Positions 53,008 through 62,640 of a stretch of 64,000 nt of DNA are shown piece after piece. The translations under genes and the position numbers were made by a program. The notes beneath the pieces were generated by a model. It was not told the origin of the DNA. It saw only the letters and a list, made by a program, of their open reading frames with translations, and made no database searches. The stretch is from Methylotenera mobilis 13. GTDB taxonomy: Bacteria > Pseudomonadota > Gammaproteobacteria > Burkholderiales > Methylophilaceae. The stretch is taken from assembly GCF_000384255.1 (NCBI RefSeq), contig NZ_KB913035.1:1401362-1465361 (forward strand), read 5' to 3'. Numbering within the stretch: the stretch's first letter is position 1; the number at the start of each line of letters is the position of its first letter.

Positions 53008-54491
53008 AAACACAAATCATTCAAGCCACTTTTGTGGTAATTATGCTAGTGCTAACCACTGCGCTAAGTCAAAAATTCTCGAGCATATTAGGCTTAACTG
53101 GCGTAGCAATGACTTATTTGTTACTAGTGGTTGCTGTGGCCTATTTCCAATCATTCCTTAGTGCTTGTTTTACTGGCTTGACAGCATTTTTCTTGATTAA
53201 TTATTTCTTCATCACACCGCGATTTACTTTTCAAGTTGCTAATGTTGAATCCATTGCTAGTTTGGTTAGCTTTTTATTGGTGTCTCTTGTCATTACCTCG
53301 TTAGTGAAAAAACTTAGGTTTCAAACTGGCGAGTCTATGGCGGCATATAAGCGTGCAGATTTCGCAAAACGATTAGCCGAACACTTAGCGATTGCAGATG
53401 ACATCAATACTCTTTTTCAAGAGAGTTGCCACCTTTTAAGTGCTGAGTTTGAAACAAAAGTTTTGATTGGCATGTTAGATAGTGAAAGCAAATTTGTCAC
53501 CAATTCAGATCAAAATGAGATTACTTTGCCCACGCATAATGCGATGAGATGGGTTGCTGACAATGGAAAACCAATCGGTCCTTTTACTGGTAATTGGGAA
53601 GCATCTGAATATTGGGTGATTCCATTTAATCGATTACCCAGTAAAGATCCTGTTTTAATTGTAAGCAATGTTGGGGCAGGGGCTAGTTTAGCTACATTGA
53701 ATGCGATTAAGTATTCGGTTGACCAGATTGCGATGGCTTATCAACGACTTAACAACTTAGAACGTGCAAAAAAGGCAGAGCTTATTGCACAGGAAGAGGC
53801 GATTCAAAATGCCTTACTTGCGTCAATAGCCCATGACATGAGAACGCCGTTAACCTCTATTTTAGGCGCCGCCACAGCGTTAGGCCAAAAGAACGTAAAG
53901 TTAAGTGAAAGTCAGAATGAGCATTTAACCGCACTAATTGCATCGCAAGCCCAGCATTTGGCAACGACTACTGAAAATATACTTTCATTAATACGCCTTG
54001 AATCAAGTACCTCAAACACCATTCCAATGGCGCTAGAATCCCCAGAGGAAATCATTGGGATCGTATTGAAGTTATATAAAGATCGTGGTGATGATTTAAA
54101 CTTTAATGTGACGATCAACGAACAAGAGTTATTGATATATGCAAATGCTAATCTGTTGATTCAGGCATTAATCAATCTTATCGATAATGCGAAATTATCT
54201 AATCTGTCTTCAAATGTTCAAGATGCCATTCAAATTGAGGTTGGTAAAAAGGATCATCGTATTTACATCAGTATTTTGGATAGTGGGGAAGGCTTTAGTG
54301 ATGATTTCAATATCACAAGGATTAAAAAATTCTCGTCAACTCGCAGTAAAGGGTTTGGCCTAGGTTTACCTATCGTTCAAGCAATTGCTAATGCACATCA
54401 TGCCGATTTAATGATTAGTAACCGTGATATTCATGGTGCATGTGTCACATTGAGCTTTACCATACCAGAAATCGATACAATTTATGCTTGA
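53004..54491 (+). CDS. KdpD-like sensor histidine kinase lacking the N-terminal KdpD/USP part
   Basis: 495 residues with a TTG start (AGGAATTGG upstream). Four membrane helices (about 5-25, 33-52, 55-72, 85-103; DUF4118-like), a GAF-like domain (about 130-245), a HisKA helix with phosphorylated H277 in SIAHDMRTPLTS, and an HATPase with NLIDNAK, DSGEGFS and GFGLGLPIV. Full KdpD (about 900 residues) has an N-terminal ATP/USP-binding half that is missing here. Overlaps the regulator gene by eight bases. Confidence 0.9.
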   Translation: MKTQIIQATFVVIMLVLTTALSQKFSSILGLTGVAMTYLLLVVAVAYFQSFLSACFTGLTAFFLINYFFITPRFTFQVANVESIASLVSFLLVSLVITSLVKKLRFQTGESMAAYKRADFAKRLAEHLAIADDINTLFQESCHLLSAEFETKVLIGMLDSESKFVTNSDQNEITLPTHNAMRWVADNGKPIGPFTGNWEASEYWVIPFNRLPSKDPVLIVSNVGAGASLATLNAIKYSVDQIAMAYQRLNNLERAKKAELIAQEEAIQNALLASIAHDMRTPLTSILGAATALGQKNVKLSESQNEHLTALIASQAQHLATTTENILSLIRLESSTSNTIPMALESPEEIIGIVLKLYKDRGDDLNFNVTINEQELLIYANANLLIQALINLIDNAKLSNLSSNVQDAIQIEVGKKDHRIYISILDSGEGFSDDFNITRIKKFSSTRSKGFGLGLPIVQAIANAHHADLMISNRDIHGACVTLSFTIPEIDTIYA

Positions 54492-55173
54492 TAAAGAATT
54501 AATATTGATTGTAGAAGATGATTTACAAATCAGCGAGTTTTTACAATTTAGCTTGGATGCTCACGGTTTTAAAACAACGCATGCGGCTTTTCTTACAGAT
54601 GCAATTGATTTATTTCAACACCAAAAACCTAAGCTGATTTTATTGGACTTAAACCTCCCCGATGGCGATGGTTTGAGTTTTATTCAACATGTCAGATTAA
54701 ACTCAGACATACCGATAATCGTATTGTCTGCACGCCAATCTGAAGAAGAAAAAGTAGATTGTTTTAATGCAGGTGCTGACGATTATCTTGCAAAACCCTT
54801 TGGTGTTAACGAACTTATTGCTCGGATTAAAACGTCTCTAAAACGTTTATCGATGATGTATTTACGCGATGATGTTTTTAAAGTTGATGATTTGGAAATA
54901 GATGTATTTAATGCGAGTGTTTCTCTGAACTCACAACAGTTACATCTCACCCCAATTGAGTTTAAGCTGTTATTTATATTAGCTAAAAGGCCAGGTAAGG
55001 CATTTACGCACCGTCAGTTATTGACCGAGGTTTGGGGGGCTGAGTACGTGAATGATGTTCATTATTTGCGTATTCACATGGGTAGGCTTCGTGCGCGCTT
55101 GGAAGCTAACCCAGCCTCACCACGATATATTCTTACAGAGGCTGGTATCGGCTATAGATTAGCGGCTTCATAA
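54484..55173 (+). CDS. KdpE-like OmpR-family response regulator
   Basis: 229 residues: receiver domain with ED pair (11-13) and phosphoacceptor D55 (LLDLNLPDGDG), K at 104-105 (AKPFG), then an OmpR/PhoB winged helix (about 130-228; LTPIEFKLLFILAKRPGKAF, RIHMGRLRARLEANP). Partner of the truncated KdpD-like kinase. The likely target is kup, 88 bases downstream, because no kdpFABC operon is in the window. Confidence 0.92.
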   Translation: MLDKELILIVEDDLQISEFLQFSLDAHGFKTTHAAFLTDAIDLFQHQKPKLILLDLNLPDGDGLSFIQHVRLNSDIPIIVLSARQSEEEKVDCFNAGADDYLAKPFGVNELIARIKTSLKRLSMMYLRDDVFKVDDLEIDVFNASVSLNSQQLHLTPIEFKLLFILAKRPGKAFTHRQLLTEVWGAEYVNDVHYLRIHMGRLRARLEANPASPRYILTEAGIGYRLAAS

Positions 55174-55261
55174 ATATTAGTTGTTTGTTTATGTGATTGA
55201 TATGTGCTCAATGATGTAATGGTATTTCTTATCATCATTACATTACTATTTATTACTCACT

Positions 55262-57133
55262 ATGACAACTCAATCTAAAAGTATTGGCGCACTAACACTA
55301 GGTGCAATTGGCGTGGTTTACGGGGATATTGGTACCAGCCCACTCTACACCATTAAAGAAATTTTTGGAGAGTCTACAGGCATCGCGCTTACACATCCAA
55401 ACATAGTAGGTGCAATTTCTGCTGTGTTTTGGGCATTAATGTTTATTGTGACTTTGAAATACATCGTATTGGTGCTTCGCGCAGATAACAGGGGCGAAGG
55501 CGGTGTGATGGCGCTATTGGCACTAGCTGCCTCTTCAGCAAGAAACAAGCTAGGCAAAAAGACCTTTATGTTGGGGCTCGGTGTGATGGGCGCAGCGTTG
55601 TTTTATGGTGACAGTATATTAACCCCTGCAATTTCGGTACTATCCGCAGTTGAAGGTTTAGAAATTGTTGCACCAGGCTTATCACATTATGTTTTGCCAA
55701 TTTCAATTACGATTCTAATCGCCTTATTTCTGTTTCAAAAACATGGAACAGAAATGGTAGGTAAGTTTTTTGGGCCAATTGTCATTTTATGGTTTGTTGT
55801 GCTGGGCAGTATTGGTGTATCAAACATTATTGATAATCCACAGATACTTCACGCGATTAATCCAATACATGCGTACGAATTTCTAACTTCACGCGGTGCA
55901 GGTATTTTTCTGGCAGTTGGGACTGTTGTCCTTGCGGTCACTGGTGCTGAGGCTCTATATGCTGATATGGGGCACTTTGGTAAGCCTGCAATTCGTTTCG
56001 CTTGGGTAGGGCTAGTGTTTCCAGGGCTAGCACTTAACTACTTAGGCCAAGGTGCATTATTGCTTACGACCCCATCTGCTGTCAGCAATCCATTTTATTT
56101 ATCATTTCCTAGTGAATTGCTTATTCCAGCGGTAATCCTTTCGACGCTTGCTACGATTATTGCGTCACAAGCTGTTATTTCAGGTGCGTACTCTATTACA
56201 AGGCAAGCCATACAGCTTGGGTTTCTTCCTAGAATGAGAATCCTTCATACATCTGCAACAGAGTCTGGTCAGATCTATGTGCCAGCTGTTAACTGGGGAT
56301 TGTTGGTTGCTGTCATACTCACGGTAATGTTCTTCCAGAACTCATCTGCAATTGCAGCAGCCTATGGGATAGCCGTGACAGGGACGATGTTAATTACCTC
56401 AATACTGACCTATTTTGTGGTGCGAAATATTTGGAAGTATCCTTTATGGCTTGCGGCTGGTGCGACAAGTATATTCATTGCGCTGGATGTGATGTTGCTA
56501 GCTTCGTGCTCGGTGAAGTTTTTCAAAGGTGGTTGGTTCCCAATTGCGCTTGCAGTGATCATGGTGGTCATCATGTGGACATGGAAGCAAGGAAGAGAAA
56601 CGCTTTTAAGCAGCATTCATAATGATGATCCTAAACTAGATGATTTCATTAAAAGTATTGCTGGCAGCGATATTGCTCGTGTTGAAAGAACGGCCGTATA
56701 TCTCTCTGCTAATGTCGATAATGTGCCACAAGCGCTGATGCATAATCTAAAGCATAATCAGGTGCTACATCAAACTAATTTAATTATTACAGTAGAGTTT
56801 ACAGATGAGCCTAATGTACCAATGGAACAAAGGGTTGATATAAAAGCGTTAGAGGCTGGTTTTTGGCAATTTAAACTATATTTTGGGTTTATGGATACAC
56901 CCGATGTACCGAAAGCTTTACTGGGTATTCACATTCCTAATGTATCGATTGATGCATTCACGACGTCTTATTTTCTTAGTCGCGAAACAATTATTTCTGG
57001 GCATGGTGGGGCAATGGCAAAATGGCGTGACGATCTTTTTGTGTTCATGTCTCGCAACTCAGGAAGTGCGGTCGATTTTTTTAATATACCAAGTAATAGC
57101 GTGATTGAATTGGGATCAAGAGTGCATATTTAA
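55262..57133 (+). CDS. kup: Potassium transporter Kup
   Basis: 623-residue K+/H+ symporter: [20 protein letters not shown] is the signature start, followed by about 12 membrane helices and a C-terminal cytoplasmic domain (from about 460). [23 protein letters not shown] and [10 protein letters not shown] are family motifs. It is the only potassium transporter here and follows the KdpDE-like pair on the same strand. Confidence 0.96.
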   Translation: MTTQSKSIGALTLGAIGVVYGDIGTSPLYTIKEIFGESTGIALTHPNIVGAISAVFWALMFIVTLKYIVLVLRADNRGEGGVMALLALAASSARNKLGKKTFMLGLGVMGAALFYGDSILTPAISVLSAVEGLEIVAPGLSHYVLPISITILIALFLFQKHGTEMVGKFFGPIVILWFVVLGSIGVSNIIDNPQILHAINPIHAYEFLTSRGAGIFLAVGTVVLAVTGAEALYADMGHFGKPAIRFAWVGLVFPGLALNYLGQGALLLTTPSAVSNPFYLSFPSELLIPAVILSTLATIIASQAVISGAYSITRQAIQLGFLPRMRILHTSATESGQIYVPAVNWGLLVAVILTVMFFQNSSAIAAAYGIAVTGTMLITSILTYFVVRNIWKYPLWLAAGATSIFIALDVMLLASCSVKFFKGGWFPIALAVIMVVIMWTWKQGRETLLSSIHNDDPKLDDFIKSIAGSDIARVERTAVYLSANVDNVPQALMHNLKHNQVLHQTNLIITVEFTDEPNVPMEQRVDIKALEAGFWQFKLYFGFMDTPDVPKALLGIHIPNVSIDAFTTSYFLSRETIISGHGGAMAKWRDDLFVFMSRNSGSAVDFFNIPSNSVIELGSRVHI

Positions 57134-57166
57134 GATTAAAAGTAAGTTTAATGATTGGATGTCAAC

Positions 57167-57391
57167 ATGAGTGATAAACCAGACGTTACAGAATCTGAAA
57201 TTAGTTGTTTAGAAATGGTTCGCAATGGCAACTATCTGAATGTTGCCTCAGCTTGTAATGAAGTAGAAACGTTAGTAGCAAAAGGATATGTTTCTAAAGT
57301 CGCTTTAGTTGGCATGCCGCTGATGCAACGCCATTATGATTATGTGTTGTCAGTTCCAGGCTTGATTGTGTTGAGACAATATAAACCATAG
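57167..57391 (+). CDS. Small protein downstream of kup, unknown
   Basis: 74 residues from ATG at 57167 (a TTG at 57155 is possible). Soluble, with SEISCLEMVRNGNYLNVASA and VALVGMPLMQRHYDYVLSVPG. No signal peptide or membrane helix. It lies 33 bases after kup and could be part of that transcript. No family recognised. Confidence 0.6.
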   Translation: MSDKPDVTESEISCLEMVRNGNYLNVASACNEVETLVAKGYVSKVALVGMPLMQRHYDYVLSVPGLIVLRQYKP

Positions 57392-57460
57392 TTTCGAATG
57401 AGTAGGCCATCTTTAAAAACAGTATTAAATTTCTTTGGATAATGATGGGTTAACTAAAGC

Positions 57461-58333
57461 TTAAGATTTGATTGGCCGTGACTTAATCGCAATGATTGCA
57501 CCAGACATAATAATGATGCACATGCCAACAATACTTAGTGTATCTGGTACATGATTAAATACCAGCCAACCAAGTACGCCAGCCCATATCAGTTGTAAGT
57601 AATTCATTGGTGCAAGTAGTGAGGCTGGCGAGTGGCGATAGGCTGCCGTATACAGAAAGTGGCCAATTCCTCCCGTCATGCCCATGCTAAGAAAGAGTAA
57701 TGCGTCCCATAGGCTTGGTGTTGGGCCGTACCATGACCATGGCAGAAATATACCGTATGCAACAGAGCCAATGAATGCTGAGTAAAACAGCATTGCTACG
57801 GTTAGTTCTGTTGTGACGAGAACGCGCGAGAGTAGTTGATAGACGACCAGTGCGCCTACAACAACAAATGCATAAATTGTCCCAGTGGTATCTAATCCAC
57901 TGTCTGGATGGACAATGAGTAGCACTCCCAAGAAACCAATCACGGCAGCAACCCAGCCAAACAAACGGATACGTTCACCTAGAAAAACCCCCGCAGATAG
58001 CACGACTAGCATCGGACCAAGAAACACAATCGCAGTTGTTTCAGCCACAGGCATGCGTTGCAAGGCCAACCCCATAAATAGCGATGCTATTGCGAGTGAG
58101 GCACCGCGTACTATGACTAAGCCCGTGTGTTTTGTTTGGAGAAGTTTCATGCCCTGGCTAGGCGCTAATAACACAATCATCAGTATGCAGTGTGTGATGT
58201 AACGAATTGCAATGACCAGTAGCACGTTGTAATGCGTAACCAGATACTTGGTTGTGGTATCCATGCATGCAAAGAGAAAGAGCGCTGATACAAACAGAAG
58301 TACACCTTGAAAAGGGTGGCTGACTTTATTCAT
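57461..58333 (-). CDS. EamA-family (DMT superfamily) exporter
   Basis: 290 residues with ten membrane helices in two five-helix EamA repeats (first about 9-138, second about 150-283). Typical blocks are ATTKYLVTHYNVLLVIAIRY, PVAETTAIVFLGPMLVVLSA and SPASLLAPMNYLQLIWAGVL. Members export metabolites such as amino acids. Substrate unknown. Converges with the kup unit. Confidence 0.88.
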   Translation of the reverse strand: MNKVSHPFQGVLLFVSALFLFACMDTTTKYLVTHYNVLLVIAIRYITHCILMIVLLAPSQGMKLLQTKHTGLVIVRGASLAIASLFMGLALQRMPVAETTAIVFLGPMLVVLSAGVFLGERIRLFGWVAAVIGFLGVLLIVHPDSGLDTTGTIYAFVVVGALVVYQLLSRVLVTTELTVAMLFYSAFIGSVAYGIFLPWSWYGPTPSLWDALLFLSMGMTGGIGHFLYTAAYRHSPASLLAPMNYLQLIWAGVLGWLVFNHVPDTLSIVGMCIIIMSGAIIAIKSRPIKS

Positions 58334-58706
58334 TAAGTATTTCTAGAAAGTTATATTTTTAATTAAGCATCTAATCGTAGCATATAGATTAAATGAGGCG
58401 TGTTGTTACTGTAACTTAAGCTAGTACTTGCTTAGCATCATGACTTTGCTCATTAAAACTAGCACAGCCTACAGAGACGATTACTTAAAAGATTCCCCAA
58501 GTATTTTAATATATACGTGATTGATTTAGCTGTTATGAATAATGATTATTCGCTCAAATATGTATATTTACAGATTCAAAAAGATGCTAAATATAAATTG
58601 ATAGAGTCCGATTAAACCTGATTATTTGAAGACAGCGCTAACGTCCTTACAACCGAAAAGTAGTATGATTAAACCGCAATATTTTCAATTAATTTGGAGA
58701 ACAAAA
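58334..58706. other. Gap between the EamA and PsiF genes
   Basis: AT-rich sequence holding the promoters of the two divergent genes. The only frame, MNNDYSLKYVYLQIQ and on for 26 residues, is not convincing. No Pho box could be recognised. Confidence 0.4.
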
Positions 58707-59111
58707 ATGAAAAAAATATTAATAGCCATGTTGATGACTGCCTTTTGTTTTGCGGTAAATGCAGAAACTCAGCAAGATAAAATGAAAACCTGTAATGCAG
58801 ATGCGGGCAAAAAAGAATTGAAAGGCGACGAGCGTAAAGCCTTTATGAAAGACTGTTTATCTGCCAAGCCAGCACCAGCGCTGACATCACAACAAGATAA
58901 GATGAAAACTTGTAATGCAGATGCTGGGAAAAAGGAGTTAAAGGGTGATGAGCGTAAAGCTTTTATGAAAACTTGCTTATCTGCCAAGCAGGAGCAACCA
59001 GCCGTCTCTCAGCAAGATAAAATGAAAACTTGTAACGCAGATGCAGGCAAAAAAGCGTTAAAAGGTGATGAACGTAAAGCCTTCATGAAAACATGTCTTT
59101 CATCAAAATAG
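58707..59111 (+). CDS. PsiF repeat protein with three repeats
   Basis: 134 residues; start at MKKILIAMLMTAFCFAVNAE (GGAG upstream; signal peptide 1-19). Three PsiF repeats begin QQDKMKTCN at residues 22, 62 and 102, an exact 40-residue period, each with a Cys pair (C29/C50, C69/C90, C109/C130) that could form a disulphide. E. coli PsiF, induced by phosphate starvation, has two. The role is unknown. The repeats are close in DNA too. Confidence 0.9.
   Translation: MKKILIAMLMTAFCFAVNAETQQDKMKTCNADAGKKELKGDERKAFMKDCLSAKPAPALTSQQDKMKTCNADAGKKELKGDERKAFMKTCLSAKQEQPAVSQQDKMKTCNADAGKKALKGDERKAFMKTCLSSK
58770..59108 (+). repeat. Three tandem 120-base coding repeats of psiF
   Basis: Units start at 58770, 58890 and 59010, with high identity, the third shortened at its end. 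Differences are mostly silent or in the linker. Confidence 0.85.
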
Positions 59112-59219
59112 TCTTGTAATAAGTGGTTAATTAACTGGCCTTGATCAAAAGACTTACCCCAGAGAGTAACTAAGAAGCGCTTTCAGGGGGGCTATATTAC
59201 TGAACCATTCAATTGTTGG

Positions 59220-59248
59220 GCACAGTTCAATTAATTATTGAACTGTGC
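59220..59248. terminator. Terminator-like hairpin between convergent genes
   Basis: GCACAGTTCAAT and its complement (59220-59231 / 59237-59248) around a five-base loop, between psiF and the VWA gene on the opposite strand. T-run weak on both sides. Confidence 0.5.
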
Positions 59249-60184
59249 TTAATGGAGGAGATTTTTTCGTTTTGGTAAATAGTCTGCTATAACAAAAAAA
59301 GCTGAAATTAAGGCAAAAATCCAACCTGTTTCCACATGTGCTGGGCTATTGCCTGCGGATGGAAGTTTGTTAATTGCAGCTAAAAATTTTGTTTGCAAGT
59401 CAGCCCTAACGTAATTTGCATTAATATCACTTACAACTTCTTTTAAATACTCTTCACGTAATGCGGATAGGTAGTATTCGTGAGGGTCGCTAGCAATTGA
59501 GTCATCTCGTTTTCCTACAGAGTCTTCGTTCACTATTTGGCTTGGTTCTATTTTAGTTGCGTATTGTGACCAGTAACCAATGATCTCATCTTTACTATTA
59601 AACTTAGGGATTGGAGACGGCTCTTGTGAACCTATACCAGCTAATAACCAACTAGTACTTCCTTGCATAGGCTGTAGATCAATTTTAGTAATGGCGTTTA
59701 ATGGTGCTGCTTCATCACCATCCGTTAAAAAGATAATTTTAGTTGGTTCAGGGAGTGTTAAAGAAACGCTACCTGCATCGATTAAGCCTAATCTGAGATG
59801 GCTACTTCCACGCCATGCCATACGCCATTCAAGGTGTTTTAATGTATCTTGAATCACTCCAAAGTTCTCACATATTTCAATAGGCACATAGAGTGGGACA
59901 ACTTCAGCGTTAGCAAACAATGCGATGCTCACTTTAGTACCACATGGAAGTTCTTTAAGACTCATGCTGATTAATTGTAAAGCGTAGTTTAATCTGCTTA
60001 TTGGTCGTTTATTCATATGCATGTCTTTAACATTCATGCTCTGTGTGATATCAATGACAAACATGTAATTATTAACATTAAGCGAAAGTGGTATTTTAGG
60101 ATTGACCATAGCAATTGCTAAGCCAATCAGAGCTAACCATAAATATAATCCACGGTGAATAAAATATAAGTGCAAGTAACTCAT
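59249..60184 (-). CDS. VWA-domain membrane protein, MxaL-like
   Basis: 311 residues: membrane helix (about 12-28), VWA domain with metal-site DITQS (45-49), IALFANAEVVPLYVPIEICE, WRMAWRGSSHLRLGL, IIFLTDGDEAAPL, and a C-terminal helix (about 286-302). The blocks VDITQSMNV, LPCGTKV, PIE-C-N and RMAW look like those of MxaL-type VWA proteins, which insert or mature calcium in methanol dehydrogenase; this comparison is from memory. Here it lies apart from any mxa genes, 62 bases downstream of a four-helix membrane protein. A different substrate protein is possible. Confidence 0.65.
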   Translation of the reverse strand: MSYLHLYFIHRGLYLWLALIGLAIAMVNPKIPLSLNVNNYMFVIDITQSMNVKDMHMNKRPISRLNYALQLISMSLKELPCGTKVSIALFANAEVVPLYVPIEICENFGVIQDTLKHLEWRMAWRGSSHLRLGLIDAGSVSLTLPEPTKIIFLTDGDEAAPLNAITKIDLQPMQGSTSWLLAGIGSQEPSPIPKFNSKDEIIGYWSQYATKIEPSQIVNEDSVGKRDDSIASDPHEYYLSALREEYLKEVVSDINANYVRADLQTKFLAAINKLPSAGNSPAHVETGWIFALISAFFVIADYLPKRKNLLH

Positions 60185-60246
60185 ACATGCATCATGCTTT
60201 ACTCTGAGTGCTCAATAGCGTCATCAGTATTTTTCAAAACGGATCG

Positions 60247-60690
60247 TTAAGTTTTTTGGAATGTAGCGCGAAAGATAAATACAGATGCTTTGCCAAATCC
60301 ATAGCTGGTGGTAAGGATGCTGGCAAATAAGTAGTACTTGAATATATCTGGTGGAGGTGAGGTTGGGCTATCTAGTGATGGAAAAACTGCCATGAGAAAA
60401 AATAAACTAGAGTTAGTAAATGCTCCAATCACCATTGCCCAATTTACATGCCACGGTAAAGGCACCTTGGCTGCATATATCCCTAGTATTAAAGCTGTCA
60501 TTAGCAAGAAGTCAATATGCGCCTGTAGTAAACGTGTGAACTTACCAACAAAAATATCTTGTAATGGATATACCCCAAAATTTAATCCAACCATACACCA
60601 TGCCAATATTAATGCCATGATTAACCACATTGCAGCACCGCGGATTAGCACAATATTGCCAGCATGTTTGTCGTTCTGATAGTCCATCAA
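60247..60690 (-). CDS. Four-helix membrane protein, unknown
   Basis: 147 residues with four membrane helices (about 16-38, 52-74, 79-101, 115-140). LLQAHIDFLLM places a histidine within the second helix and SPPPDIFKYY precedes the fourth. The layout vaguely resembles small four-helix haem proteins of the styrene-oxide-isomerase type, but I cannot support that. Same strand as the VWA gene and divergent from an AraC regulator, which suggests a regulated pair. Confidence 0.6.
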   Translation of the reverse strand: MMDYQNDKHAGNIVLIRGAAMWLIMALILAWCMVGLNFGVYPLQDIFVGKFTRLLQAHIDFLLMTALILGIYAAKVPLPWHVNWAMVIGAFTNSSLFFLMAVFPSLDSPTSPPPDIFKYYLFASILTTSYGFGKASVFIFRATFQKT

Positions 60691-60855
60691 GTTCTCCTAA
60701 GTCATCAATTGATTCAGTGTGAAGATTAATCAAATTGCATTGATCAAACTTGATTTGAATGGATGAAAAACTTGACTGTAACGGTGTTTTGAAAATTTAC
60801 ACCGCTTAAGTAATAAGGTTATGATATTGAAGGGAGTGCACAATGGAGTAATTAA

Positions 60856-61839
60856 ATGAGTCAGCCAGATTTAGATCTACAGCCTCTGGTTAATAGCCCA
60901 ATTAGGTTATCAACAGAAGATATTCCTGCATCCAATAGGCAAGCGTGGCTTAGCGAAGTTATCGGCCGGGAGTATGCCAATGTAAAAATCACGCCGCCTA
61001 AAAAAGGTAAGCTGTTTAATGAAATGCTTATTTATCCTTGGCAGGACTTGCGGCTCTCTGTGATACACTCAAACAGCATCAACATCGAGCGACTACCCAA
61101 AGAGCCCCATTACAACAGCCAAGATAACTACTTTGGTGTTGTTTTGCTTTCAGGTAAATATCTACTGGAGCAAAATAATCGTGAAGTTTACCTACAGCCT
61201 GGTGAGATGACGATTTATGATGCAACACTTCCTCATCGCATTTATTGCCCCGAAAGCTTTTCTAAGCTCATCATATCGATTCCTCGCAAACAAATGCGAG
61301 AAAGGATGGCTGGCGTTGAGCATTGCACTGCATTAAAAATGAAATGTGATGTCGGTATAGGCGCAGTTACCTCACGTTATATTCAATCGGTTGCGGCGGA
61401 GGCGAGTTGTATGCCATCAGCAACTTTTAGTGCGGCCTCTGATAGTGCTTTAGACTTATTTACTCTCGCTTTAAATAGTGTCATCCCACAACATATACAG
61501 CTTTCCAGAAGTCGCTCATTATCGTTATATCGAGTTAAAGATTTCGTAAAACGTAACTTATCGAATCCGGCACTTGATAGTGTACGTATTGTTCAAGGTA
61601 CAGGATTGTCTGAGCGATACATTAATGAGTTGTTTCATGATGAAGATACATCATTAATGCGTTATGTTTGGAAGCAGAGGTTAATGAATTGCTATCGAGA
61701 TTTGGCTAATCCTAATTTTGTTACTAAACAAGTTTCTGAGATTGCATTACGTTGGGGATTTAATGATTTTTCTCATTTTAGTCGTGCGTTCAAGCAGCAG
61801 TATGGCGTCACACCAAGAAGTGTGAAAGTGCTTAATTAG
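60856..61839 (+). CDS. AraC-family transcriptional regulator (FeaR-like)
   Basis: 327 residues: N-terminal AraC-binding-like domain with EMTIYDATLPHRIYCPESFSKLI (about 115-145), and a C-terminal AraC DNA-binding domain (about 225-325; VRIVQGTGLSERYINELFHD, EIALRWGFNDFSHFSRAFKQQYGVTPRS). Such regulators respond to small amines or alcohol-derived ligands. It is divergent from the membrane-protein/VWA pair with a 165-base shared gap, so it probably controls them. Confidence 0.9.
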   Translation: MSQPDLDLQPLVNSPIRLSTEDIPASNRQAWLSEVIGREYANVKITPPKKGKLFNEMLIYPWQDLRLSVIHSNSINIERLPKEPHYNSQDNYFGVVLLSGKYLLEQNNREVYLQPGEMTIYDATLPHRIYCPESFSKLIISIPRKQMRERMAGVEHCTALKMKCDVGIGAVTSRYIQSVAAEASCMPSATFSAASDSALDLFTLALNSVIPQHIQLSRSRSLSLYRVKDFVKRNLSNPALDSVRIVQGTGLSERYINELFHDEDTSLMRYVWKQRLMNCYRDLANPNFVTKQVSEIALRWGFNDFSHFSRAFKQQYGVTPRSVKVLN

Positions 61840-62030
61840 TTAATATAAAAAATATAATAGTTTATATTAAACAATAATATATTTATTTTTATTAAAGTGT
61901 TTTATTTAGATTTTATTGTGGAAATGGTCACTATATATTGATTAATAGTTAAGCATGCTGAATTTAGCAGTGTTTATTATTGATGAGCAATTTTATTGGT
62001 GTTGACTAAGTTACTTTTGATATTGATATA
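61840..62030. other. AT-rich gap after the AraC gene
   Basis: Very AT-rich with no credible gene or RNA. It ends in the two-way terminator that closes the convergent HU gene. Confidence 0.4.
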
Positions 62031-62059
62031 AAAAAACGACCGCATATGCAGTCGTTTTT
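62031..62059. terminator. Two-way terminator between AraC and HU genes
   Basis: AAAAAACGAC...GTCGTTTTT with an inner GCAT/ATGC extension; A-run and T-run on both sides make it work in either direction. Confidence 0.85.
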
Positions 62060-62149
62060 AGCAAGACTTTTTCAGTGGGTCAAGCCAAACTAGGAGGAAA
62101 GACGAGGGTTTCGTCTTACACTAGCTGTTAGGCTTGCTGAAGTTAACTA

Positions 62150-62422
62150 TTAGTTAACTTTGTCTTTAAGTGTTTTGCCTGCTTTAAACACAGGAGCATT
62201 ACGTGCAGCGATTTCAATCGCTGCGCCTGTAGAAGGATTGCGACCTGTACGAGCAGCTTTTTTAGTAACTTGGAATGTACCAAAACCTACAAGGGCAACA
62301 TTGTCACCAGCTTTCAATGTGTCACCAACAGTGCTAATGATTGCATCTAGTACACGGTTTGCATCAGCTTGTGTTACACCAGCTTCTGCAGCTACTTTTG
62401 CTACTAATTCAGATTTGTTCAT
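62150..62422 (-). CDS. DNA-binding protein HU
   Basis: 90-residue nucleoid protein: [40 protein letters not shown] (the HU/IHF signature) and [14 protein letters not shown] rather than IHF because of the [12 protein letters not shown] arm and the ending. Binds and bends DNA without specific sequence. Monocistronic, ended by the two-way terminator. Confidence 0.95.
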   Translation of the reverse strand: MNKSELVAKVAAEAGVTQADANRVLDAIISTVGDTLKAGDNVALVGFGTFQVTKKAARTGRNPSTGAAIEIAARNAPVFKAGKTLKDKVN

Positions 62423-62640
62423 GTGAATATCCTAAATATGGTTAAGAAATTATCCCCAGCCCTTATTGGGCAAGGGGTAGGAGGGAATACATCGTAGCAC
62501 TAATTTATATTAGTCGGCTAATTGCTTTGTAAAAAAAGATGAAAAAATAATGAAAAATTGAAGATTTGACACGATATTGCTACTTTCTGTGCTGGACTCT
62601 CAATTGAAAGTCACGATTTTAGTGCAATTATTACTCTCGC

